From NCBI GenBank assembly GCA_044221135.1, contig JBGAPT010000003.1:1-64000 (forward strand): a DNA stretch of 64,000 bases. Direction: 5' to 3'. The DNA comes from UBA4722 sp044221135 (lineage in GTDB: Bacteria; Pseudomonadota; Gammaproteobacteria; DSM-16500). The translations under genes and the position numbers were made by a program. Shown one piece after another: positions 41,560 to 49,417 of the stretch (the first letter of the stretch is position 1; the number at the start of each line of letters is the position of its first letter). The notes under the pieces are model-generated. The model was not told the DNA's origin. It made no database searches and worked only from the letters and a program-made list of their open reading frames with translations.

Positions 41560-43083
41560 ATGAAACTCGCCATTGTTTACAGCCGTGCTTCTGCTGGTAT
41601 TCAAGCACCTTTAGTGACTATTGAAGTGCATCTTGCTTCAGGCAATAGAAATGTAAGTATTGTCGGTATGCCAGAGACTGCAGTAAAAGAAAGTCGTTTC
41701 AGGATACATAGTGCTTTTGTGAATGCTAATTTTGAGTTTCCATATGGTTGTGTCATTATTAATATGGCGCCTGCTGATTTACCTAAAGAAGGCAGTCGGT
41801 TTGATTTGCCTATTGCTTTAGGTATTTTGGCTGCCTCAAAACAAATTCCATATAAAAGATTGCTGGGTTATGAATTTGTAGGCGAGTTAGCTTTGTCTGG
41901 TGAGTTGCGTCCAATAGAAGGTGTATTACCTATTGTACTGAGTGCGCGAGATGCAGGACGTTGTTTAATTATTCCACGTGCCAATGCAGCGGAGGCAGCG
42001 CTAGTAAAAGAACCGCAGGTTCTATTTGCAGATCATTTACTGGAAGTCAGCGGTTATTTGCAAGGCAAAAATGATTTGGGAACGTGCGCACCTCTTGCGA
42101 TTACAAAAAAAAATAATGTTGCTCTCGATTTAGCGGATGTACAAGGCCAGTTGCATGCTAAACGTGCCTTAGAAATTGCTGCAGCGGGCAAACATAATTT
42201 ATTGTTTATAGGTCCGCCTGGCACGGGAAAAACAATGTTGGCTAGCCGGTTGCCTAGCATCTTACCGGAATTATCAGATATGCATGCGGTAGAGGTGGCG
42301 ACTATTGCATCTGTGAGTAGTGAGGGTTTTGATCCAAGTCAATGGCAGGCAGTTCCTTTTCGTGCGCCCCATCACAGTAGTTCCGGTGTCGCATTAGTCG
42401 GTGGAGGACGACCGCCGCATCCGGGTGAAATTTCACTGGCACATCATGGCGTATTATTTTTGGATGAGCTCTCTGAATTTAATCGTCACGCTTTAGAGTC
42501 ATTGCGCGAACCATTAGAATCAGGAAAAGTGACTATTTCACGTGCTGCGCATCAAGCTGTATTCCCGGCACATTTTCAATTGATGGCAGCGATGAATCCT
42601 TGTCCATGTGGTTATGCAGGCAGTCCAAAAAGACGATGTCGTTGTACTGAAGAACAAATTCAACGTTATCTAGCTAAGATATCAGGGCCTTTGCTGGATC
42701 GGATTGATATGCAAGTAGAAGTACCTAGTTTGCCGCCGGGGGTGCTATCATCTGTCACAACAATTGTTAATGAAACCAGCGTTATTGTGAAGACGCGAGT
42801 CGTGGAGGCCAGGCAACGGCAATTGGCAAGGCAAACAAAATGCAATCAGGAATTAATGGCTAATGACTTGCCGCAATTTTGTAGTCTGGCAGATAAGCCA
42901 CAGCAATTACTCAATCATGCTATGCAAAAATTTAACTTTTCTGCACGTGCGTATCATCGTGTTATAAAAGTGGCTCGTACGCTCGCTGACTTGGTTGGTA
43001 ATGCTACTATATCAGAGGAAAATATAAGCGAGGCATTAACGTATCGTTACCTAGATAGACTAAAATATGAACAAAACGGATGA
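41560..43083 (+). CDS. comM: ComM/YifB-family Mg-chelatase-like AAA+ protein
   Basis: A 507-residue hexameric helicase of the YifB/ComM type, which promotes branch migration during natural transformation. It has an N-terminal Lon-like domain (about 20-170), Walker A GPPGTGKTM (about 219-227), Walker B LFLDEL (about 304-309), a MNPCPCGYAG zinc-like segment with further Cys (about 347-375), and a C-terminal Mg-chelatase helical domain. The AAGGAG ribosome site is strong. With the pilus genes at 57-60 kb it would fit a capacity for DNA uptake, which is inferred. Confidence 0.93.
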   Translation: MKLAIVYSRASAGIQAPLVTIEVHLASGNRNVSIVGMPETAVKESRFRIHSAFVNANFEFPYGCVIINMAPADLPKEGSRFDLPIALGILAASKQIPYKRLLGYEFVGELALSGELRPIEGVLPIVLSARDAGRCLIIPRANAAEAALVKEPQVLFADHLLEVSGYLQGKNDLGTCAPLAITKKNNVALDLADVQGQLHAKRALEIAAAGKHNLLFIGPPGTGKTMLASRLPSILPELSDMHAVEVATIASVSSEGFDPSQWQAVPFRAPHHSSSGVALVGGGRPPHPGEISLAHHGVLFLDELSEFNRHALESLREPLESGKVTISRAAHQAVFPAHFQLMAAMNPCPCGYAGSPKRRCRCTEEQIQRYLAKISGPLLDRIDMQVEVPSLPPGVLSSVTTIVNETSVIVKTRVVEARQRQLARQTKCNQELMANDLPQFCSLADKPQQLLNHAMQKFNFSARAYHRVIKVARTLADLVGNATISEENISEALTYRYLDRLKYEQNG

Positions 43084-43189
43084 ATTATTTTTCAATTTCT
43101 AATCTATACTTAACTGTAAGGTTGGCTGTGAAGAGGTATACTTGTTTGCTGCGAATTATCAACAGACCCGATTACAGGAGGGGGAAGCA

Positions 43190-43573
43190 ATGACTATCAT
43201 GTTCTATCCACACGAAGAAGATATGGAGTCTGGTGCTATACCAGCTAGACTTGAGCTTTTGATGGCGGGGGCAGAACGCTATAAAGCAGTCATTCTGGAG
43301 AATGCTGCTAAATCTGCCGAAGTGAACCTGGATCCTGCTAAGCGTATGACGCCACGTGAATTGACGTATGCTTATAATTGGCAAGAATTAGCAAGATTAT
43401 TGCGAGAGCTGCGCGAAATGCCAGAACAAAATCCAGCGAGTAAAGCAACCAAAGCAGGCCATCTTGCTAAGCTAGCAGAGATTTACGAAATATTGCGTGG
43501 TGCTAAAATGCCTAAGCTTGAAGCAGTTAGATTGGCATTGGTAAATGAGGTAAACCAGTTGAAGTCTGCATAA
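43190..43573 (+). CDS. Hypothetical cytoplasmic protein
   Basis: I do not recognise this 127-residue protein. It is mostly helical, with an acidic N-terminus (HEEDMES), a basic Pro-containing segment AKRMTPREL (about residue 52-60) and a Lys/Ala-rich second half; there is no signal peptide or membrane helix. A longer frame from 43142 exists, but the ATG at 43190 has a very strong AGGAGGGGG ribosome site. It stands alone between comM and rpoH. Confidence 0.65.
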   Translation: MTIMFYPHEEDMESGAIPARLELLMAGAERYKAVILENAAKSAEVNLDPAKRMTPRELTYAYNWQELARLLRELREMPEQNPASKATKAGHLAKLAEIYEILRGAKMPKLEAVRLALVNEVNQLKSA

Positions 43574-43631
43574 GTCTATTGCATCGTGATGTGTAATAGG
43601 TTGTGAGTTAATTGTTGTTGCGCAGAGCCTA

Positions 43632-44501
43632 TCACGCCATCGCTTTTTCCATCGCATTTTTTAATTTCAGCATAGCATTTTTTTCTAACTGTCTCACTCG
43701 CTCCGCTGAAATTTGATATTTGTCTGCCAACTCTTGCAGCGTTCCTTTTTTTTCATTTAGCCAGCGTGCAGATAAAATTTCTTGGCTACGTGCATCCAAT
43801 TGACATAATGCTTGATGCAGAGCGGCGCTGGCCTGTTCTGTGTTATCTGTTTTTTCAAATATGTCAGCTGGGCTATAGCGGCGATCTTCTAGATAACCTG
43901 CGGGTGCCGGGAGTAGTGTATTTTCTTCATCATCCTCTATACTGCCATCAAAAGAAGTATCCGCGTTATTATTTAAGCGCATTTCCATTTCACGTACGGT
44001 TTCAGGTTTAACGCCCAGATCTTTAGCAACGGCATTGATTTCTTCATTTGTAAACCAACCTAAGCGTTTTTTCATACTACGTAAATTAAAGAAAAGTTTA
44101 CGCTGTGCTTTAGTTGTCGCAATTTTCACAATGCGCCAGTTACGTAAAATGAATTCATGAATTTCAGACTTGATCCAATGCACAGCGAATGTGACTAAAC
44201 GCACACCCATGGTTGGATTAAATCGTTTTACAGCTTTCATTAAACCAATATTGCCCTCTTGGATGAGATCACCTAATGGTAATCCGTAACCCATGTAACC
44301 TTTTGCAACTCGTACTACATAACGTGCATGTGCTAATACCAATTGCTTTGCTGCATTTAAATCATTTTGCGTTTGCAGACACACAGCAAGATCGTGCTCT
44401 TCTTTCTGGCTGAGCATGGGAACTTGATTAACATAGCTAATGTAAGCATCTAGACTGTTAATGGGGAGGCGGATATCGAATGTTTGCAGGCTAGTATTCA
44501 T
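43632..44501 (-). CDS. rpoH: Heat-shock sigma factor RpoH (sigma-32)
   Basis: Directs RNA polymerase to heat-shock promoters. The 289 residues show region 1.2 to 2 with DLIQEGNIGLMKAVKRF (about 82-98), the region 2.4 segment FAVHWIKSEIHEFI, the RpoH box QRKLFFNLR (about 132-140) that marks this subfamily, and the C-terminal region 4 helix-turn-helix (LQELADKYQISAERVRQLE in part). The usual neighbours ftsE and ftsX are missing; ftsY lies directly upstream. A CIRCE-like operator overlaps its promoter (44542-44571), so HrcA may control it. Confidence 0.96.
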   Translation of the reverse strand: MNTSLQTFDIRLPINSLDAYISYVNQVPMLSQKEEHDLAVCLQTQNDLNAAKQLVLAHARYVVRVAKGYMGYGLPLGDLIQEGNIGLMKAVKRFNPTMGVRLVTFAVHWIKSEIHEFILRNWRIVKIATTKAQRKLFFNLRSMKKRLGWFTNEEINAVAKDLGVKPETVREMEMRLNNNADTSFDGSIEDDEENTLLPAPAGYLEDRRYSPADIFEKTDNTEQASAALHQALCQLDARSQEILSARWLNEKKGTLQELADKYQISAERVRQLEKNAMLKLKNAMEKAMA

Positions 44502-44541
44502 TAAGCATAACCTCTAGATAGACATGTTCAATTTGCGGGCT

Positions 44542-44571
44542 ATTTTAGCACTCTTCATTGAGGAGTGCCAA
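44542..44571 (-). promoter_or_regulatory. rpoH promoter overlapped by a CIRCE (HrcA) operator
   Basis: On the plus strand, TTAGCACTC (44545-44553), nine bases, then GAGTGCCAA (44563-44571). The CIRCE consensus is TTAGCACTC-N9-GAGTGCTAA, so 17 of 18 positions match with exact spacing. On the minus strand the same bases contain -35 TTGGCA (44571-44566) and -10 TAAAAT (44547-44542) with an 18-base spacer. The operator therefore covers the whole promoter, as at known HrcA-controlled genes. The rpoH start codon is about 40 bases downstream. HrcA itself is not in the window. Confidence 0.85.
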
Positions 44572-44608
44572 CAAAAAATCGCGCATTGGATGAATGGTTT
44601 CAGGGTGT

Positions 44609-45604
44609 TTACTGTGCTTCCGCTTCAAACAAAGCGGCTATAAAATCATCTGCCACAAACGGCCGTAAATCATCAATTGCTTCTCCTACTCCAATAAATC
44701 GAATAGGCAATTTTAACTGCTTAGCAATGGCAAAAATAATTCCGCCTTTAGCTGTGCCATCTAACTTAGTAATAGCTATTCCGCTCACACCAATACTTTT
44801 ATGAAATTGCAGCGCTTGATTGAGTGCATTTTGCCCAATGCTCGCATCGAGAATCAGGAGTATTTCGTGAGGGGCTGTAGGATCCAGTTTTGCTACGACG
44901 CGCTTTACTTTTTTTAATTCATCCATTAAATGCGCTTGTGTATGCAGACGTCCAGCGGTATCAGCGAGTAATACCTCTATTTTTCGTGTCTTGGCAGATT
45001 CGAGCGCATCATAAATGACTGCAGCTGTGTCTGCGCCGGGTTGTTGTGCAATGACGGGTATTTGATTTCGTTCTCCCCAAATTTGCAATTGCTCAATAGC
45101 CGCTGCACGAAAAGTATCGCCAGCTGCCAACAATACTTTTTTATCTTGTTCTTTAAGATAATGAGCAATTTTACCAATAGTGGTTGTTTTGCCTGAGCCG
45201 TTAATTCCTACCACGAGGATGACAAAAGGTGTCTGGCTTGCAGGAATGGTGAGAGGGACTTGGCAAGGCTGCAAAATTGCTTTCATTTCATTTTGTAGTG
45301 CTTGTAAGACAGCGGCTGGATCTGTTAATTCTTTGCGGGCTAATTTTTGCGTTAGAATCTTTATCAGTTGTTGTGTGGCTTCAATGCCTACATCAGCGGT
45401 GAGTAATTGGGTTTCAATTGTTTCAATGAGATCCTGATCTAAGGCTTTTTTACCTAGCAAAAGAGTGGCAATACTGGCTGTAAAACTAGCACGAGTTTTT
45501 GCCAGACCTGTTTTAAGGCGAGAGAAAAACCCTGCTTTCACCAGTGGAGCTGAGTTGCCTGGCTCATCAATAGCCTGTTTTTTTTGCTTTAGAAGATTTA
45601 ACAT
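44609..45604 (-). CDS. ftsY: Signal recognition particle receptor FtsY
   Basis: GTPase that receives SRP-ribosome complexes at the membrane. The 331-residue protein has a short N-terminal part with a basic start, the N domain helices (about 45-125), and the G domain with GINGSGKTTTIGK (about 133-145), DTAGRLHTQ (about 218-226) and TKLDGTAKGG (about 281-290). The acidic A region of E. coli FtsY is largely missing, which is common outside enterobacteria. The ATG at 45604 is used; a GTG one codon earlier is possible. It is divergent from rsmD. Confidence 0.95.
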   Translation of the reverse strand: MLNLLKQKKQAIDEPGNSAPLVKAGFFSRLKTGLAKTRASFTASIATLLLGKKALDQDLIETIETQLLTADVGIEATQQLIKILTQKLARKELTDPAAVLQALQNEMKAILQPCQVPLTIPASQTPFVILVVGINGSGKTTTIGKIAHYLKEQDKKVLLAAGDTFRAAAIEQLQIWGERNQIPVIAQQPGADTAAVIYDALESAKTRKIEVLLADTAGRLHTQAHLMDELKKVKRVVAKLDPTAPHEILLILDASIGQNALNQALQFHKSIGVSGIAITKLDGTAKGGIIFAIAKQLKLPIRFIGVGEAIDDLRPFVADDFIAALFEAEAQ

Positions 45605-45724
45605 CACGTGAGTCCTAATTAAAATTTATTTCCCGCGGCTTGCCGCGAATACACCGAGCTGAGTCAATACATTAAAGATTGCTTAATATTAACATATGAT
45701 AGCGACAAATCTGAGGGTTTTTGC

Positions 45725-46282
45725 ATGAAACAAGGCCAAGTACGTATTATTGGGGGGGTATGGCGGGGACGTTTGCTTAAGGTGCCAGATGTGCTAAATC
45801 TCAGGCCTACTCCTGATCGGGTGCGTGAAACACTTTTTAATTGGTTGGCACCTGCTATATCAGGTGCTTATTGTTTAGATGCTTTTGCGGGTAGTGGTGT
45901 GCTGGGGTTTGAAGCATTGTCACGGGGAGCGGCACACGTTGTGATGGTTGAGCAAGCGAAAGCAGTTGTCACGCTTTTGCAAGAAGAGCTGCTTATGCTA
46001 AAAGCTCAGAATGCAGATGTTTATTGCGGGCGAGTGCCGCAGCAATTAAAAAAGCCGCAGACATTATTTGATATTGTTTTTTTGGACCCACCTTATGAAG
46101 ACAATTTATTATTACCCACTTGTTTTTATTTAGAAGAGCAAGGGTTTCTTGCCAAAGGCGCTTATCTTTATTTAGAAGCAAAAGAATTATTACAACAAGG
46201 TGATTTACCTGCGAATTGGCAGTTATTAAAAAGTAAAAAAGCAGGCCAAGTAGCATATCATTTAGCGCAGCGCTTGGTATAA
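45725..46282 (+). CDS. rsmD: 16S rRNA (guanine-966-N2) methyltransferase RsmD
   Basis: Methylates G966 of 16S rRNA. The 185 residues begin IIGGVWRGRLLKVPD, followed by RPTPDRVRETLFNWL (about 27-41), SAM motif LDAFAGSGVLGFEALSRGA (about 51-69) and the catalytic DPPY (about 120-123). The rsmD-ftsY divergent pair is conserved in gammaproteobacteria. The gene is followed closely by trpS in the same direction. Confidence 0.95.
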   Translation: MKQGQVRIIGGVWRGRLLKVPDVLNLRPTPDRVRETLFNWLAPAISGAYCLDAFAGSGVLGFEALSRGAAHVVMVEQAKAVVTLLQEELLMLKAQNADVYCGRVPQQLKKPQTLFDIVFLDPPYEDNLLLPTCFYLEEQGFLAKGAYLYLEAKELLQQGDLPANWQLLKSKKAGQVAYHLAQRLV

Positions 46283-46331
46283 TCCTAACAATCACTTCCT
46301 AATGGATCACATAGAAAACAGGCTAAATAAT

Positions 46332-47399
46332 ATGACAAAAAAACCGCGTTTACTAACGGGAGATACGCCAACAGGTCGTCTTCATTTGGGTCATTGGGTA
46401 GGTTCTTTAGAAAATCGTTTGGCATTGCAGGATGATTTTGATTGTTATTTTATGGTTGCTAATGTGCAAGCATTTACTACACGTATGGATAGACCTGCGG
46501 AAGTGAGACAAAATGTACTCGATGTGGCAATGGATTATTTAGCGGCAGGTATTGATCCTACGCGTAGCACTGTGTTTATTCAATCAGAAATTCCAGCGAT
46601 TGCCGAACTTACTATTTTTTTTAGCATGTTAGTGCCTTTTCCGCGCGTGATGCGTAATCCTACTATTAAAGATGAAATTCGTGATAAAGGGTTAGGAGAT
46701 AATTATCCATTTGGATTTTTGCTTTATCCCATTAATCAAGTTGCGGATATTTTGGCTTTTCGTCCAGAAATAGTCCCTGTTGGGGAAGATCAAATTCCGC
46801 ATATTGAGCTTGCTCGCGAAGTAGCGCGTCGCTTTGATCAGTTATATTGCGGCGTAGATCCTCACACGGAAGATTCAGATTATGTTAAAAATGGCGGATT
46901 ATTTCCTGTTGTTGATGTGAAATTGGGTCGTACTAGGCGACTGATTGGAATAGGTGCGCCAGATGCGGCTGGAAATTTGCTGAAGATGTCTAAATCGTTA
47001 AATAATGCGATTTTTTTAAGTGACGATCCCGATACTATTACGCGTAAAGTGATGGCAATGTATACCGATCCAAAACGCTTGAAAGCAACTGACCGTGGTA
47101 CTGTGGAGCTGAATCCATTATGGATTTTTCATGAAACTTTTAATCCAGATCAGAGTTGGGTGAAAGAGGCGGAGGAGCGTTACAGGCAGGGGGCAATTGG
47201 TGATGTGGAGTGTAAAAAACGCTTAATTGAGGTGCTTGTTGGTCTTATTGAGCCCATCAGGCAGCGTAGAGCGCTGTATGAGAAAGACCCCAGCCAAGTC
47301 CTTGCCATTTTACGAGCAGGCACGGCAAAAGCGAATGAGGTGGCCACGGCCACACTTGCCTTGGCCAAGTCAGCTATGCAGCAGGATTATTTTGCGTGA
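46332..47399 (+). CDS. trpS: Tryptophanyl-tRNA synthetase
   Basis: Charges tRNA-Trp. The 355-residue class I enzyme carries GDTPTGRLHLGHWVG (about 10-24), where HLGH is the HIGH motif, and LLKMSKSLNN (about 219-228) as the KMSKS loop. An in-frame ATG at 46302 has no ribosome site; the ATG at 46332, with AGG nine bases upstream, gives the expected N-terminus. It lies about 50 bases after rsmD and may be transcribed with it. A long palindrome lies downstream. Confidence 0.95.
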   Translation: MTKKPRLLTGDTPTGRLHLGHWVGSLENRLALQDDFDCYFMVANVQAFTTRMDRPAEVRQNVLDVAMDYLAAGIDPTRSTVFIQSEIPAIAELTIFFSMLVPFPRVMRNPTIKDEIRDKGLGDNYPFGFLLYPINQVADILAFRPEIVPVGEDQIPHIELAREVARRFDQLYCGVDPHTEDSDYVKNGGLFPVVDVKLGRTRRLIGIGAPDAAGNLLKMSKSLNNAIFLSDDPDTITRKVMAMYTDPKRLKATDRGTVELNPLWIFHETFNPDQSWVKEAEERYRQGAIGDVECKKRLIEVLVGLIEPIRQRRALYEKDPSQVLAILRAGTAKANEVATATLALAKSAMQQDYFA

Positions 47400-47479
47400 T
47401 TGGTTGCATTGATCCCCTGCGTTTGTCATGCAATAGGATTAGCAAAAAATGAGCAAAAAAGATTTTTTTTGTTATAATA

Positions 47480-47621
47480 GGGTCTGTTGACAATTCGCTA
47501 GGCCGAGGTGTAATGCCTTGATTTTCGAGCACCGCAGCGCAGTTGACATGCAAGTCAATGAGCAGCGGAGCACGGAAAATCAAGGCATTACGCCCGGCAT
47601 AGTAGAATTGTCAACAGACCC
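47480..47621. repeat. 142-base palindromic element after trpS
   Basis: Outer 17-base arms (47480-47496 and 47605-47621) are perfectly inverted and read GGGTCTGTTGACAATTC on the left. An inner 16-bp stem (TAATGCCTTGATTTTC at 47511-47526 with 47575-47590) encloses a 48-base core with a TTGAC/GTCAA hairpin. The core contains AGCGGAGCA, a string also seen in the core of the two GTAACCATTCA elements. It lies between trpS and the next small gene, and could be a terminator or a small mobile element. Confidence 0.82.
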
Positions 47622-47663
47622 TAGGCTAAAATTTGCATAAATAATGTTTGTCAGGAAGTATGT

Positions 47664-47981
47664 ATGGTTAAACTACCCGGGTTTGATGAGTTAAAGAAAA
47701 TAGGGTCGAGCTTAATTGACTCGGCTAAATCGGTCAATATTAGCGAGAAAGTTGATAAATTAAAATCAAAAGTGGAATCAATGAGCAGCAAAAAAGAAGC
47801 TGTGATGTCAGATGAGGCTTCTGTGATGTTGGCTGCTATTTCAGCTTCTTTAAATGAGGTGATAGCGGTGCAGGCCGTGCAAGCAAGTGCTATTAAAAAA
47901 ATCCAGGGCCAGTTAGCTGATTTAGCAAAAGTGATTGAGGCGGGTCAAAAACCGGCTGCGCCTACCACCCCTGTCGATTGA
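47664..47981 (+). CDS. Small hypothetical helical protein
   Basis: I do not recognise this 105-residue protein. It is almost entirely helical: an amphipathic Lys/Ser-rich first half (about 1-45), a second helix (about 50-93) with heptad-like spacing of Leu, Ile and Val that suggests a coiled coil, and a short Pro/Thr-rich end. There is no signal peptide or membrane helix. GGAAG lies upstream of the start. It is followed 25 bases later by the pilin-like mini-ORF, so the two may form one transcript. Confidence 0.6.
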   Translation: MVKLPGFDELKKIGSSLIDSAKSVNISEKVDKLKSKVESMSSKKEAVMSDEASVMLAAISASLNEVIAVQAVQASAIKKIQGQLADLAKVIEAGQKPAAPTTPVD

Positions 47982-48006
47982 AATGCGACTTATGTAAGAG
48001 GAGAGA

Positions 48007-48135
48007 ATGATGCAGTCTAGAAAAAAAGAAAATTTACGACCTTATCGCAAGTTTGGTTTAACGTTGTTGCAATTGATGGTCGTGCTTGCTGCAACGGGGT
48101 TTTTATTGACAGCGGCGTTGAATTATTTTCTATAG
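48007..48135 (+). CDS. Pilin-like mini-protein (type IV pilin N-terminus only)
   Basis: A 42-residue open frame with a good ribosome site (AAGAGGAGAGA). A basic leader (to about residue 17) ends KFG, followed by LTLLQLMVVLAATGFLLTAA, the prepilin peptidase motif and hydrophobic helix of type IV pilins. Two things are odd: there is no globular domain after the helix, and the residue five after the cleavage Gly is Gln instead of the near-invariant Glu, which helps pilin assembly and methylation. It could be a decayed pseudopilin or a genuine short helix peptide. Confidence 0.6.
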   Translation: MMQSRKKENLRPYRKFGLTLLQLMVVLAATGFLLTAALNYFL

Positions 48136-48143
48136 CTTTAACG

Positions 48144-48620
48144 CTAACGCATATTGCTTTCGGGTTTCACTGAATACAATAATTCCTGTAACTTTTTTTG
48201 AAACAAAATGGGCTGATCAAGTTCAGTAAATTTATCTGTTTCGCCGCCGAATGTATTGATGAAAACAGTTCCATAACTGAGTGCTTGTGCGAGTAAACTC
48301 TGAGTTGCGCCTACGTTCGAAATGGCGGATAAACGTGTTTCATTAGTATGTCTATAAAAAAAACCTTCACGCATCATGACACGTTTATCGGTGATGGCGA
48401 ATTCAGATGCATAATAAAGTAAAAATTGATTGAACCAATGCAAGATTGTGATAATGGCTAGTATATAAGAAATTTTAACGACGAAGGGATTTATATTTAG
48501 GAAAAAAAATACAGTCATTAAAGTTAAAAAGAGCGGGATGAGAAAAATAATCCAATGCTTTTTTGTACGATAAAGAATTTTTTCATCTGGAAGAAGATTT
48601 TTACCGATATAGTTAAACAT
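48144..48620 (-). CDS. Bacterial PH-domain membrane protein
   Basis: A 158-residue protein with two close membrane helices (about residues 25-42 and 45-65) and a C-terminal bacterial pleckstrin-homology domain of the bPH2/YdbS type, visible in EFAITDKRVMMREGFF and the following GTVFINTFGG. Members often act in membrane stress, but no specific role is known. In-frame starts at 48638 and 48632 border a repeat element; the ATG at 48620 has GAGGC six bases upstream and is preferred. Confidence 0.78.
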   Translation of the reverse strand: MFNYIGKNLLPDEKILYRTKKHWIIFLIPLFLTLMTVFFFLNINPFVVKISYILAIITILHWFNQFLLYYASEFAITDKRVMMREGFFYRHTNETRLSAISNVGATQSLLAQALSYGTVFINTFGGETDKFTELDQPILFQKKLQELLYSVKPESNMR

Positions 48621-48638
48621 AGAAAGCCTCATTATCAT

Positions 48639-48783
48639 CAGGAGTTCCCGCTGAAAAGCGCGGGAGCTCCTTTCTTAGTTTTATGCTGCGCATCAGCAAA
48701 GCTGATGCTTGCGCTTAAGGGGGGCATCGCGATTCTCCCCCTTAAGAATCCCTCATTGCGTAATGTTAGCGGGAACCGCTGAA
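48639..48783. repeat. Structured interspersed repeat, copy R3
   Basis: The third copy of the 145-base family, starting 19 bases upstream of the PH-domain gene. It keeps hairpin 1 (AGGAGTTCCCGC with GCGGGAGCTCCT, one G-T pair), hairpin 2 (GCATCAGC with GCTGATGC) and the CTTAAGGGGG/CCCCCTTAAG hairpin around the TCGCGA centre. Hairpin 2 differs from R2 (GCATAAGC) by a base that is compensated in the other arm. The end GTTAGCGGGAAC mirrors the beginning. Confidence 0.87.
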
Positions 48784-48804
48784 TTTTTTCATATATAAGC
48801 TGCG

Positions 48805-49395
48805 TTATATATGAAAAAATGCGTTAACGCCCGTTAAAAACATTTGCACGGCCATGGTAGTTAATATCATTCCCATTAATCGTTCAATAGCTGTTATTCC
48901 GCGATCACCTAATATTTTTCGTAAAAAATCTGCAAAGACAAGAGTGACAGTGCAAAATAATGAAGCCAAGAACAATGCTAACATCCATAGCCCAAGATGT
49001 TGAGGGTTTTGATTAGCAAGCAGCATGACCATAGTCATTGCTGAAGGGCCTGCAATGAGCGGAATGGCAAGTGGAACAATGAAGGGTTCTCCAATGATTT
49101 TAGAATCTTTGTTATTGTCTTCTGAGGGGAAAATCATGCGGATTGCAATGAGGAATAGAATAATGCCGCCAGCGATTCCAAGGGCGGGCTCGGAAATATT
49201 CATTCCTTCCAAGAGATTTTTTCCAAAAAATAAAAAAGCGGTTAAGATTAAAAATGCGATAAATGTTTCACGTAGAATAAGTAGCTTACGACGTCTTGGG
49301 CTAACGCTATTTAACGTAGATAGAAACACGGGAATATTGCCGAGTGGATCCATGACAAGGATCAATGTGATAGTTGCAGTGTAAAGAGATATCAT
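48805..49395 (-). CDS. MarC-family inner-membrane protein
   Basis: A 196-residue protein of the MarC/NAAT family with six membrane helices; GNIPVFLSTL near the N-terminus and PLAIPLIAGPSAMTMVM (about 109-125) are the family hallmarks. Once linked to multiple antibiotic resistance, MarC proteins have no confirmed substrate; archaeal relatives were proposed to move neutral amino acids. The next gene upstream on the same strand is the rubredoxin-reductase-like gene, 22 bases away, so they may share a transcript. Confidence 0.88.
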   Translation of the reverse strand: MISLYTATITLILVMDPLGNIPVFLSTLNSVSPRRRKLLILRETFIAFLILTAFLFFGKNLLEGMNISEPALGIAGGIILFLIAIRMIFPSEDNNKDSKIIGEPFIVPLAIPLIAGPSAMTMVMLLANQNPQHLGLWMLALFLASLFCTVTLVFADFLRKILGDRGITAIERLMGMILTTMAVQMFLTGVNAFFHI

Positions 49396-49417
49396 TGTGT
49401 TTACCTGTGTTAGAGCT

